Shown here in pieces: positions 25,601 to 35,060 of a stretch of 64,000 nt of DNA. Under the pieces are notes generated by a model. It was not told the DNA's origin, did not search any database, and saw nothing but the letters and a program-made list of their open reading frames with translations. The position numbers and the translations under genes are program-made. Position 1 is the first letter of the stretch. Every line of letters begins with the position of its first letter. The stretch comes from Dendrophyllia cribrosa (taxonomy: Eukaryota; Cnidaria; Anthozoa; Scleractinia; Dendrophylliidae): assembly GCA_024195265.1 (NCBI GenBank), contig JAJLRJ010000001.1:5015357-5079356 (forward strand). The letters run 5' to 3'.

Positions 25601-28165
25601 TGTCATCGATTTTTACCGATTGATCGATACAATCGATACCAATCAAATCAAATTTACCGATTTTTACCGATTTATCGATTGATAAATCGGTACCGATTTT
25701 TATCGATTGGCTACGCCGGGTATAGACTATAGACTATATAGCTCAAGAGCTTGTAATAAACAAGTCCGTGCATACAAAAGATTTAATAGTAAAAGCAGGA
25801 TGTCGTAATATGGTATATTATTATTTTAAATCGGTATACGCACTATTTTTAGGGATGTAGCGGAGGATTTTCATTTCGGGAATTATTATCGCCATTTTTA
25901 TTAATTAATTATTTCGGACTCCGCCAAATCGCATTCACGTATAGTAACCCAATTACTTTCAACTCCTTCTTTCCTTCTTCATTCCTTTCATACCATATAT
26001 AAATCACAAGTCTATAACTTACAGCATCTCAATTTCGAATAGGTAAAGTTAAATTTTAAATCAAATTAAAAAGGGTTCGAGAATCGGGGCTTTTTAAAAA
26101 ATATCATGCCAGTGTTTCCTGCTTAGCCTCTTTAAACTCTAAATTCTATAGACGTTCAAAAAAGTTATTTATTTAGGGCTGGTCATGATATCTTTTTGCC
26201 TTCCACATTTGTCTTTAATTAGTACTTAGTTGAAACGTTTGAAACCGGCTATTGTGATTTTGTACGTTGTTGCCGAGTTTATGTGATAAAATGCAGTAAA
26301 TACTTCTATACAAACATCGTGTACAAGCCCTTGTTTGTGGATGCTATAGGATGCAAAGGATTTTTTTGTATATAAGATTCATGATCCATTGTAATTGGCA
26401 TTCTCCAATAAAGAATGAATTATTGCTGTATCCGGACATTGCTCGCAGTATTCAGCAGTGCTACTCTCGACTTTGAATGTCAAATTGTGCGAAGATATAA
26501 ATTCCAGCAATGCTTCGCAAATTTACCAAAAATAAAGGGTTGGGGTGGGGGGTGTAGACGCTCCCCTCACGAGACGCTCCCCCAGATACACCACTACCAT
26601 TATCAACCAACAAGCAGGTTACCCGCAACATCTCTAGCTTAAATAGACTTCCGATCCAGAAATGGTAGAATTACCAGCAAGGAATGAACATTGTGCAGAA
26701 ATGGTTAATTATTTTTTTTAGGAACATTGATTTCTTCCAGGCACATTTCTGAAAACTGGACCACCGTATCCCACTTGAAGCCGGAAAAACTCTTTTCCGG
26801 CTTTAAGAAACGGTAAATACTACCATTATCTAGGAAAACACTTTAGCTTTATTCAAGAGAGTTTAATCTCAAATTTTCATATTTAGCGGCTCATGTCTGT
26901 TGTTACATATATGGTGATAAATTGCAACACGCGCTGACAATTGACACTGGCGAGGTGAAATTTTTGGCTAATTACTAAAGGATAAAAAAGACAAGAAATG
27001 TCATCAATGAATATCTTTCACACAAGCTCCGCTTCGTATCATTTTGGCATTTTGCAATTTGGTGTTATCAAACCGAGCCGCTGATGAAACAAACATATCT
27101 GAGGTGAAAATTTGAAGAATTCGGGTGCTGACAGAGTACTGTTTTGACGAAGAATGATCGAGACTCAAAACTTGGAAAACTCATGTCGAGGGTCAGACTA
27201 TAATCCAATATAGTTAAAAGTTTACCAAATTAATTTTGAAAAATGTCTTATTTAATGAACATGCTTGTTGTGTATTTTAAACCGTTTTATTATGATACAA
27301 GGGCCACTGTTCACAAGAAACTGCTTTCGTGTATACGTGTGTGTGGTATGTTTATATATGCGTGTTTTATGTCGTTATTTCATTGAAGTGTACAGTATTT
27401 AGGTCAGTAGTGACCATTTATAGGCAAAGCTGAAATCGACAGTCGCATTATCGATCATTGACATCGTCTTATCTAACTATAATTAAACCTCTCAGCTCAG
27501 CTACCACACGGCCTGTCATATGAACATGTGGAGGCACTTATTTCGCCTGGTTAATAAAATTCTGTTTTTGCAAAATGGACAAAAGCCGTTCTTACACTGT
27601 CTTAAATATTGCTATACATAGTCAGTCAAACTATCTCTATAAGGGATAAAAACAATTAGCCGCTTTTAAAATGGTTTAAAAACAGTATTTAAAAACAGAA
27701 ATTTGGAGAATTGAATATCAAAACAAAACTACTGTGTTTTGTATTTCTTTTACCCTGCAGAGAAGATGGACATAAAGAAAACACAGAGAACGAACGTTTT
27801 TTCCGCCGAATGCAGCCTTTGTTTAATAAATATCTTACGTTCAGTATCAAAACCATTGTTCACACTGGGAATGGAACGAGGTGCTTCGGCAATGAAGTAA
27901 GTCTAAAGTTCTTTTTCATGCAGACATCTGTTCATGTCTGTTATGATAAAAAAATGAAATTTAAAAAGGCTGAAAAGGTCAGTGTAAAACGAAATAAGAT
28001 AAAATTCACGAAAGAAAAATAAAAACCCTGAACATATGCATTTCCAGTGCTTTTTTCGACTCACCGATTTGCTGTCGTGGATCGACTAACCCGTTAAACA
28101 AACTGTAATTAAAAAAGCGAAGGAAATACCTCACCTTGAGAACTCAAACTGCTGTTCCGCCTCAT
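13646..28165 (-). CDS. Kinesin motor-domain gene, 13 exons recovered, 3' end not found
   Basis: Minus-strand exons: 28165-28135, 24243-24110, 22520-22443, 21839-21752, 21401-21304, 21001-20899, 19899-19776, 19662-19604, 17985-17873, 17362-17289, 16100-16002, 14589-14475, 13750-13646. All are GT-AG, phases agree, 407 codons open. Landmarks: [10 protein letters not shown] at the start, P-loop GQTGAGKT (106-113, split between exons 4 and 5), YQERVYDLL, switch I NRQSSRSHA (214-222), switch II DLAGSER (303-309), [34 protein letters not shown], and [10 protein letters not shown] at the motor end. This is an ATP-driven microtubule motor. The RAMKV ending recalls ungrouped/armadillo-type kinesins, but the subfamily is unsettled. 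Exon 9 inserts an acidic Ser/Tyr-rich stretch before switch II. Neck and tail exons were not seen in 8.7-13.6 kb; they may lie left of the window or be lost. Confidence 0.88.
14190..14255. repeat. Short inverted repeat, degenerate MITE remnant
   Basis: 'cattcccagggt' and 'accctgggaacgag' face each other across about 30 bases. The same words form the longer hairpin at 51,601-51,672. It lies in a kinesin intron. Confidence 0.5.
16872..16898 (+). repeat. (GTT)n microsatellite
   Basis: Seven or eight GTT triplets in a kinesin intron. A matching (CAA)n run lies at 28,914-28,945. Confidence 0.85.
19005..19488. mobile_element. Harbinger-like MITE, 484 bp, TAA duplication
   Basis: Inverted ends GGCCCCGACCACACTAATGC flanked by TAA on both sides (19,002-19,004 and 19,489-19,491); 3-bp TWA-type duplications are typical of PIF/Harbinger. 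The interior is built of repeated 'gttttcaaaagtctccgttt' and 'ccacactag' words. The 151-codon plus-strand open frame across it is a by-product of this repetition. It lies in a kinesin intron. Confidence 0.85.
20139..20313. mobile_element. Tigger/pogo-like MITE remnant
   Basis: Ends CAGTCGAAGCTCCGCGGACA and, inverted, CAGTCGAAGCTGTCTAAGTG. The CAGTCGAA start is typical of Tc1/mariner-Tigger elements with TA targets. TA follows the right end; the left flank is changed to AA. Confidence 0.65.
20409..20575. mobile_element. Perfect-arm palindromic MITE with a 9-bp target duplication
   Basis: Two arms of about 80 bp (TAGCCTCTTCCAGGCGTTCA... inverted) with almost no mismatch, flanked by GATTTGATT at 20,400-20,408 and 20,576-20,584. 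A 9-bp duplication and long arms fit a Mutator-like non-autonomous element. Lies in a kinesin intron. Confidence 0.85.
22850..23935 (-). repeat. Tandem array of a roughly 125-bp repeat, interrupted by a MITE
   Basis: Repeated phrases 'tttgaatggtcacact', 'ttcacagaccc', 'aaccaccttgtacag', 'aaacagtaccacagg' and 'aaagtactgctc' recur four to five times. Single diverged copies of the same family occur near 14,290, 21,550 and 40,300. The array is cut by the hAT-type MITE at 23,017 and, near 23,720-23,810, by a short insert ending in a GACTT repeat. Confidence 0.75.
23017..23462. mobile_element. hAT-type MITE (G-rich ends), 446 bp, 8-bp duplication
   Basis: Flanked by GAATGGTC at 23,009-23,016 and 23,463-23,470. 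Inverted ends combine a poly-G run with 'ACGGGGATGCTCCGCCC', found in both arms. Internal words 'tatgaaagggta' repeat. The same family occurs at 54,876-55,327, also with an 8-bp duplication. Confidence 0.85.
24715..25720. mobile_element. Non-autonomous CCCGGCGTAGC element, 1006 bp, 6-bp duplication
   Basis: Perfect 33-bp TIRs beginning CCCGGCGTAGCCAATCGATA, flanked by TATAGA on both sides (24,709-24,714 and 25,721-25,726). The subterminal 130-180 bp on each side is a thicket of AATCGATAAAAATCGGTA words in both orientations. The AT-rich interior has no long open frame. The terminal 11 bp and 6-bp duplication match the recombinase-bearing element at 29,249-33,149. It lies in kinesin intron 2. 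Confidence 0.9.
25727..28134. other. Kinesin intron 1, no recognised feature
   Basis: AT-rich sequence between kinesin exon 1 and the 1.0 kb element. No exon-like frame, TIR pair or tandem repeat stood out. Confidence 0.5.
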
Positions 28166-28823
28166 CGTGCTTGATATTTTCCGATATTTTCGCGGCTGCA
28201 AGCCGCTCAAGGTTCAAAGATAAGCTGCCGAGTTGTATAGGTCTACATCACCGGGAAGGACTGCAAACATTCCCATAGACTGAATCTTCTCGGTTGGAAA
28301 ATATTTATGCGGTAACTGATAGCCGGGAAACAAGGAGACGTTCTTATCAGAAGACGGAGTCTTATCTTATACGCGGTTGGAAATGAAATTTATGACAGTC
28401 TGGTGGCGGAAATAAAATACCGTGTTTCGTCCCATTGGCTGAAAAATTCGAAGCTGTAACTGAACGTGACTTTTTTATAATAGCACCTATCCCGGAGACC
28501 GGGCAAGATACGCAAATGTCAAATTAGAAAGAGATTGAGATGTGAAAAAGTAGATAAATGGGTCATTCCATTTTGTTATAAGTACAAACTCATGGGCAAC
28601 AGTTTTATATTTCGTTTGGCCGACAAATGGCTCTTTTAGAAACATGCACGGCTAATGCGGACCGAATAATCATGAATAATGCGATATTTCAGTCCCCATT
28701 TATGGTTATGCAATAAATTACCTGAGTGTTTCAGGATAAAACAGAACTGAAAAAAAGGAAAAATGGATAAGTAACTCAGTGATCACTCCTCAGTTCTCAG
28801 TCGTTATCAACCCGTGATATTAA
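28166..28823 (-). promoter_or_regulatory. Probable 5' flank / promoter region of the kinesin gene
   Basis: Lies immediately upstream of the proposed minus-strand start ATG (28,165) in GC-richer DNA than its surroundings. No TATA box or other diagnostic element is seen. Assigned by position only. Confidence 0.3.
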
Positions 28824-28915
28824 CCGAGTTGATAAGGTAAATTGGCCACCGTCGAGAAATACTTCAAAAGCTAACGTTTCGCGGAGCGCTAGCTCTGACG
28901 ATGAGGCAAGCATTC

Positions 28916-28946
<31 letters not shown>

Positions 28947-29009
28947 TTCGATCGAAACGTCAACTTTTGAAGTTCTTTACGGTGGCCAATCAGTACCTTA
29001 TCAACTCGG
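28824..29009. repeat. Diverged inverted repeat with central (CAA)n
   Basis: 'cgagttgataaggta', 'ttggccaccgt', 'acttcaaaag' and 'acgtttcg' occur in both arms in opposite orientation, around a CAA microsatellite. The central 'gcgctagctctgacgatgag' phrase resembles Penelope-like element termini; this resemblance is from memory and weak. Confidence 0.6.
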
Positions 29010-29270
29010 ACGATAAAACCAAATTTCCATGTTTCCGGCTCCTTACCGACGGAGTGCCACAGTTTCTTTCAATAGAAACTCCTTTATTCACCGGTAGGTG
29101 ATGTGGGACTTGCCAGGGACTGCTGAGGAGTCCGGCTTCTCTCGTGTAATTCTAGAACGTTAGAAATATCCGCTGAGCAAGTTAAGTGCAGGAGCAGGAG
29201 GCATCTCGTGAGCCCACTGACAAACTTTACCCACCCAGCTGATTCTCACCCGGCGTAGCTACTCAATCGC

Positions 29271-29333
29271 TCGATTGGGTTCGATTGGGTTCGGTAATCG
29301 AACTTAATCGAACTCACCGAAAAATTTTGCCAA
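29271..29333 (+). repeat. Left subterminal direct repeat and AATCGAAC array
   Basis: Contains 'ggtaatcgaacttaatcga' and continues with AATCGAAC words to about 29,415. The same block in direct orientation lies at 32,993-33,050. Confidence 0.8.
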
Positions 29334-29464
29334 TCGAACGCAATCGAACGTTCGGTAATCGAACGCTTCAACAATCGAACGTAATCGAACTCGTCGAACA
29401 TAATCGAACACTTCAACAATCGGAAATATAAAACTAGTTTAATCTGGTCTGAAACAAAGCATTG

Positions 29465-29740
29465 CGGTCAAGTGAAAGAGTTTTGACGGAGCGATCAAAG
29501 GCCGATAGGGCCAACAGCACGTCAAGGGAACATACCACAGACACCGACCTCGTTCAAGATCAAACATCAACATCATCGGATTCATCTTCCACATCTTTAA
29601 CCACTTTTAAGTACTCCACTTACGTCGCTTCCATTCCGGATATCCCAAAACCAGCAGAAGAACCGAACACCAAAGCGGACGAACAATCCATACTTTGTTT
29701 ACTTATAGATTATGATGTTGAGAAAAAAAATTTTGTTATT
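29465..29740 (+). CDS. Possible Ser/Thr-rich exon near the left end of the recombinase element
   Basis: A frame of about 90 codons rich in Ser, Thr and acidic residues (TDTDLVQDQTSTSSDSSS), with no ATG at its start and a possible donor (GGG|GTTAGT) near its end. It may be an upstream exon of the element's gene or chance. No family recognised. Confidence 0.3.
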
Positions 29741-30215
29741 GGGGTTAGTCTTATTTTTGTTACATTTAATGAACTGTTCTAACATTGAAAGTCTAGCTTA
29801 CATTGCTTGCATTTTGCAGCAGCTTCTGCAAACACCACTTGCAGTTTTAATAGAAATCTACTTTGAGGTAATGAGAACACTTTTAGCGTTAGTGGTAACT
29901 ATTCTGTACACACTGTACACTGTTGCGTGCGTCCAGATCCAGTTGCAGTGGTCGTTTTTTAGTAATCTATCCGAAACTTTACCGACGACGGTATAAACAT
30001 TTTAATATTCTCACTGCATACGTAATTAGCGCATCGCGGAATTCATCTTTTATCCCTCAAATTCCACCGGGCGTTCATGCTTTTTGGCAAGCATGATGCT
30101 TTGCGCCGCCCTTTTGCATAAATTCCGTGTTTCGGCCTCGATCGTCCTCATTTGGCCGGCGTTCCCGTCGAGGAAGCATCTATCTCTTTTTCTAGTCAAC
30201 CGGCACCAGCATACT

Positions 30216-32502
30216 ATGGCTGATCTTCCAGACCTTCCTCCTCCGCCTGCTGCTCCTGTTGCTTTAGAAGAACCGGCCGGCGCTGTTCCCGCCGCTGAAG
30301 TGGCCGTAGAAGTTGTTCCAGCTGCCCCGGCGGTTCAGCCTCCAGTCGCTGACGCTGAGGTATTTTTTCTTTCCTGCCATTTTGTTATGTCTCCTAGTCT
30401 TGCCACGCGTTTTGTTCGCAGCTTCATTTTCGTCTCTTTCGTTTGGTTATTTTTGCTATTTTCTAGCGAGGTGCTACCGCTTTATGGCGAGAAATATTGT
30501 TTTATCTGCTAATTTGCTTTCTTTGTTTTCCGCTTTGTAAGCGACGTGTTAGCGTGTTACCGCCCTAGGCGAGGAATGTTTATTTGCATGTTGTTTTGCT
30601 GTGTTTATTGTTTCCGCTGTTAAGCGAGTTGTTTGCCGCTACATAGCGAGGAGTTTCATTTTGCCGCCGTTTTGCCGGTTTTTGTTGTTGTTTCCGCTTG
30701 TAAGCGTAGTTTTAATGTGTTACCGTCGTAGGCTAGGAATGTTCATTCGCATGTTGTTTTGCTACGTTTTTTGTTTCGATGCGTACGGAGGTGTTTGCCG
30801 CTATATAGCGAGGAGTTTCATTTATGCCCTGTGTTGCTCATGTTTGTTGTTTCCGCTTTGTAAGCGAAGTATTAGCGTGTTGCCGCCATAGAGCGAGGAG
30901 TGTTCTTTTGCATGTCATTTTGCTGCGCTAATTCCGTTATTGTTCCCGCTTCGTAGGCGAGGTGTTTGCCGCGGGATAGCGAGGACTCTTTTTATTTCCG
31001 TGTTGTCTTGCTTATATTTGTTGTTTCCGCTTTGTAAGCGAAGTATTATCGTGTTACCGCCGTAGAGCGGGGAATGTCATTTGCTTGTTATTTTGCCGCG
31101 CTTATCGTTCCCGCTTCTAAGTAAGGGTGTTGGCCGCTGTATAGCGAAGGGTTTTTTATTTTCAGTGTTTTGAAGTGTAACTCGCCTTAGATTTGTTTTG
31201 TTGGCGCAGCGTGTACTCTTTATTAAACGTTTATTTTTGGTGTATGTTTGTGTTTTCTGTGCGTCCTTTTCTTCGCCATTCCCGTCGTTGACCCTGGGGG
31301 GCCTTCTCAGTGTCTCTAATATCTGGACCTGGTTCGGATTCTGGGGTCAACGGGGGGTTGGTTTCCCTGTCGCCGCCTTATCATTTTTTGTTTCTATTTC
31401 CCATTTTATTTTTGTTTGCACCCATTTAGGCTTATCATTCTCTATTCGCCGCTCGGATTATGGCGGCGCGGGACTCATTTATAAACAAGAGTGGACCTGT
31501 TCCTGTATGTTCTATATCACAGGGAACCCAACCCTTCGTTGGCCCCCTGGCTTCTCCTGATATGGTAGCCTCACGTCCTGAATTGGGGGTATTGTGTCAA
31601 CTTCGTTTTCGTGACCCAGACCATTTTCTAGCTGGCACTATTCACCTATGTTTGCCGGTATGGGAGCACCTCCTAATGGCCTTGGTCGCCTTGACCAAAG
31701 CAACCCCGTTGCACATCCACGCGTTAAGGAGTATTTAAAGTTCGTTCGCGAGGAACAAGCAAGCCTGGCCGTTACCCCTTCCCAAGCCGTGCCCCTTTTC
31801 TTTGTTAAGTTCCAAAAGTTAGTCGCTCATATAAGGGGAAAGATTGCTAATAGTAAAACTCTTTCCAAGATCAGTAAGTATATTTTGGTTCGTGATACTA
31901 CATTTGTCGTTGATTTCTTTACTGGCGATAGAGCGTCCGATTTGGGTCGTCTGTTAGCCGACCAGGTTTTTCACTTAAAGGACCGTCGGGGTTACTTGTT
32001 GCGTTTTACCCTAACAAAAACCCTGCGCAAGGGGAACTCTCGTTCTTTCGCTTTAATTCCTTTTCGCTATTCGAACGTGTGCCCGGTTAATTGGATAGCT
32101 TATTATCTTTCAGTGTGCGGTTTGCTTAAGATTCGCCTGGCCCCAGGTTTTTTCTTTAGAACGTCTAGCCGCAATAGGGATGTCAGTCCCAAGCCTTTTT
32201 TGGGCTCAGCCGTTAATAACCGGCTCCGTGGGTATCTCGTGGAGGCAAACATCCATGGTGGGGAAACCCCACACAGCTTTCGTGTGGGCCTGTCTAACAC
32301 TTTAAGATTGCTAGGCTGTTCTCAGGATGATGTAGCGCAATATATAGGGTGGCAGAGTGGGGAAATGGCAAGCCGTTACTCCCGGGTATCTGACACAGCG
32401 GGCTCTCTAGCTATCCTGGAGAAAGTCCTCCCAGAAGCAGTTGGCTTAGACAAGACCCCGGTCTCTCATCCTGGGAATCTCCGACCCGCATGTGACTCTT
32501 GA
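30216..32502 (+). CDS. Spliced tyrosine recombinase of the CCCGGCGTAGC element
   Basis: Proposed exons: 30,216-30,359 (MADLPDLPPPP..., Pro/Ala/Glu-rich), 31,430-31,564 (...PVPVCSISQGTQPFVGPL..., in phase), and a C-terminal frame open from before 31,648 to 32,502. The last junction is unresolved: the second and third parts differ in frame, so there is either a further intron between 31,565 and about 31,640 or a frameshift in this copy. Counting from M at 31,648, the C-terminal 284 residues hold a full tyrosine-recombinase set: R95 in FTGDRASDLGRL, K124 in TLTKTLRKG, H209xxR212 in PHSFRVG, W235 in YIGWQSGEM, and nucleophile Y244 in ASRYSRV. A helical core-binding stretch (HPRVKEYLKFVREEQ) precedes it. 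It would cut and exchange strands through a covalent 3'-phosphotyrosine at the element ends. Confidence 0.8.
30450..31155 (+). repeat. Tandem array of about 82-bp hairpin-bearing monomers inside the recombinase intron
   Basis: At least eight monomers near 30,527, 30,610, 30,690, 30,772, 30,850, 30,942, 31,023 and 31,106. Each carries a CGCTTTGTAAGCG-type mini-palindrome followed by 'ccgc.gtagagcgaggaatg'. Odd and even monomers differ consistently, giving a dimer of about 165 bp. Confidence 0.8.
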
Positions 32503-32992
32503 ACTTTTAATATAGCTTCGGTTCATTTTGTTTTTGTTTATTCTAAACGTTTTGTCTTTGTTATTATTTTCTGGGCGCGTTTTCATGAAGGTAAAGGGAT
32601 TTCTGAGAGTTGGGAGAGGTTACATTAAAGGTTGTGTTTCTCACGGTTGTCTTGCGATTTACTTAGCCTGAGGGTGTCCTTTTCGGTTATAGTTGGGTAG
32701 CTGTTATCCAGCGTCGCGGGTAGGAGCGGACTCCTCCCATAACTTAGTCTGCCGCGATGTGGTAATAGGGATGCAGTGAGAATAATTTACTATTATCCCC
32801 GTTCGGTGTTATTCCGAGCGATATGAAGTACTGAGCTGTTCATGTTATATTGTAAATTAATCAATTTCGAATCACCGTAACAATAAAGATTTTAGTTAAT
32901 TGAAATGTGTTAATATCTCTCACAATTGCTCCGCTAGTAAAGGATCAGTTAAAGGGTGAAATTCTTCCACCGAACAAAATCGAACCAATCGC

Positions 32993-33050
32993 CTCGATTG
33001 GGTTTGATTGGATTCGGTAATCGAACTTAATCGAACTCACCCAAAAGTTC
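32993..33050 (+). repeat. Right subterminal direct repeat of the recombinase element
   Basis: Same orientation and about 90 percent the same as 29,271-29,333 by eye; followed by more GTTCGATT words up to the terminal 13 bp. Confidence 0.8.
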
Positions 33051-33155
33051 CAGTTCGATTATGTTCGATTGCCGAACCAATCGAACTCCAATCGAACGAT
33101 TTAGTTCGATTGGTTTTTGGTTCGGATTCGTTCGATTAGCTACGCCGGGTTCTCA

Positions 33156-35060
33156 CTTTCTCCAAACTTTCTGTCGCGCTTCGCCCGCTCGCCGCTAGTC
33201 TCCCGGCTTCGCAGCCGTTATGTTGCGTGACAGCGGCGTTCAGAAAATGGGGAGCGAAGGAAAGGAAAATATCGCGAGTGCTGACGGAGGAATGGGCGCG
33301 AAAAAGGGCGCGGCTTGCCAGTCTCCTCTCGTTTTCCCCGCTCGTTCGCGCGCCGGTTTTTAGCTGCAGTTTACGGCCTCCCAATCTTTAGTAACGCTAG
33401 TTGCGTGACGACCCAAAAACGGGGTATGTAAATGAGATCGCGCGGTTCGTGCATTATTCTTGCTTGCGCTCGTTTCCGTTTCTTTTCGGAAAAAAAAATT
33501 CAACGGCCAAGAAGTTTTTCTTGTACTGGTGATACACATTTCCATATGCATTGACGTAGAAATATTCGGCACTATCAGCCTCCTGGCACTGTTAAATTTT
33601 CCTTTTTTTCAGTTTTCTTCTGTTTTTTTTTTTCTATTGTTTCACAGGCGTGAAGCTGAGGTTCAGTGCACCCATGTGTGAGAAAGGTGCCTGAGAACCA
33701 GGTTGGCTATACTCAAGAGAGGTTGCTATGACGATAAACTAACGAGGCGGTAATGGGGGAGAGGGTTGTCTAGATATCCCGTATCCAATTTATTGTAGGC
33801 CTAAATATCCCATATGCCATTATTTGAGAGCACTGATTCTTGTATACCAAGCATGTTCGATGCTCAATATACCCGATATTCTTTCCATATTATGATATTC
33901 TTTTTATTCATTTCCCCCCACCCCCAAACTGATATCCTATGTCATGCATACTCCTCGTAATTTTTGGCAACAATATCCCATATCCCGATATCCCCTAATA
34001 TAATCGGGCCCTGTGAAACAGCTGTCCATGCTCGCGGCACACTACTCAGTAGGTAATTTGGCTGTAGACATGACCTGACATGGGTAAGGTTCTGGCAAAA
34101 CCGTTGAGGAAGCCGTTGAGAGTATTCGAGATGTTATGCCTGTCTATATTATTAAACGTCGCTTGTATTCTGTCTTCTCCGCGTCTAGACTGGCAAAAAT
34201 AGATACTGCTCGCCATGCTCGTCAGTGGCTCGTACTTCGATTGAGCCGTAGCTCGCACGACTGGGCAGCAAATCAGAATCAAAACAAACGGGTCCAAATG
34301 CGCTACAAATGCCTTGTGTAAAAATGAAGGGATAAATAGCCGATGACATCATTGGGTGTGAGTAATTTTTGACTGTGTGGTGGCATCCATGAGTAAATCG
34401 ACAATAGAAGACAATGGGTGGTTCATTGTCATTGTCTCATTATGAGTACCGGTACATGCAGAAAGACCCCGATGGAAAAGCGGGCGAGCATGTTTCCGGG
34501 CAATGGGCATGGGCACAAATTTCCCCCGGAAGACAGCTACTCTCTCCCCCTCCCCCTCAGTATCTTTTTTCCGGTCCCTCGGTCACCTCTCCTCTTTTCT
34601 CAAGCCACAGGAATATTGGATATTATTATTTCAATAATATAGATAATTGTAGAGGAATCGCTGTTTCAGTGAATTATCCGGTCTTATAGACCCATCGAGG
34701 GTATAATTTACCTTCCCAGTCCTTCCCCTCCCCTCCCTTAAGAATCATTGTGCACGTGATTTCTCCTTGACTCCTTCTTTCCTGGAACGAGAGGAAGACG
34801 ATAGCCTCTCAGAACAATATGACATCGCTCGATTAGAGTATTGATCTTGCAACAAAATCTACACGGAAATACGACATTTACGAAGTTTAACTGCGCCCTG
34901 ATTTTGATTTGTAACTCAGCAGGTTAAAACACAGCTGAAACGATGCATCAAGGACGAAATATGTTCCTGTATTAACCATTTTAGAAAGTTGACTAAGCTG
35001 ATTTACTGACGCACACTGGTTTACGTACTCGGAACGAACGACACTGTACACAAGCAACTG
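33156..35060. other. Intergenic DNA upstream of the adaptor gene; weak promoter candidate at its right end
   Basis: 33,180-33,400 is GC-rich and resembles 18,780-18,900 ('gcgagtgctgacggaggaa', 'ctcctctc', 'ctcccaatctt'), an interspersed repeat. 33,760-34,010 has repeated 'atatcccatat' words. At about 35,055-35,072 'gattttg|gtaagtgcc' is a good donor that could end a non-coding first exon of the adaptor gene. No protein-coding exon recognised. Confidence 0.4.

Larger units (their letters stand above)
29249..33149. mobile_element. Tyrosine-recombinase transposon with inverted termini, 3.9 kb, 6-bp duplication
   Basis: Ends are CCCGGCGTAGCTA and its inverted copy, bordered by TTCTCA at 29,243-29,248 and 33,150-33,155. 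The subterminal regions are packed with AATCGAAC/GTTCGATT words. A block of about 60 bp starting near CTCGATTGGGTT is present at both ends in the same orientation. The interior carries one spliced gene ending in a tyrosine recombinase, a tandem-repeat intron and a possible polyadenylation signal at 32,882. No reverse transcriptase, RNase H or DDE transposase was seen, which argues against DIRS-type retroelements. Known Cryptons lack inverted ends of this sort. It resembles the smaller element at 24,715-25,720. Confidence 0.85.

Noticed and set aside
29100..29170. Hammerhead ribozyme near the Penelope-like phrase ('ctgctgaggagtccgg')
   Set aside because: The CUGAUGA box is altered and no GAAA partner lies at the expected distance.
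30216..32502. DIRS/Ngaro-type retrotransposon
   Set aside because: No reverse transcriptase or RNase H frame lies between the element ends, and the termini are simple inverted repeats with a short duplication.
34414..34689. 91- and 74-codon overlapping open frames
   Set aside because: Two overlapping frames of similar length, no motif, no splice signals; most likely chance.
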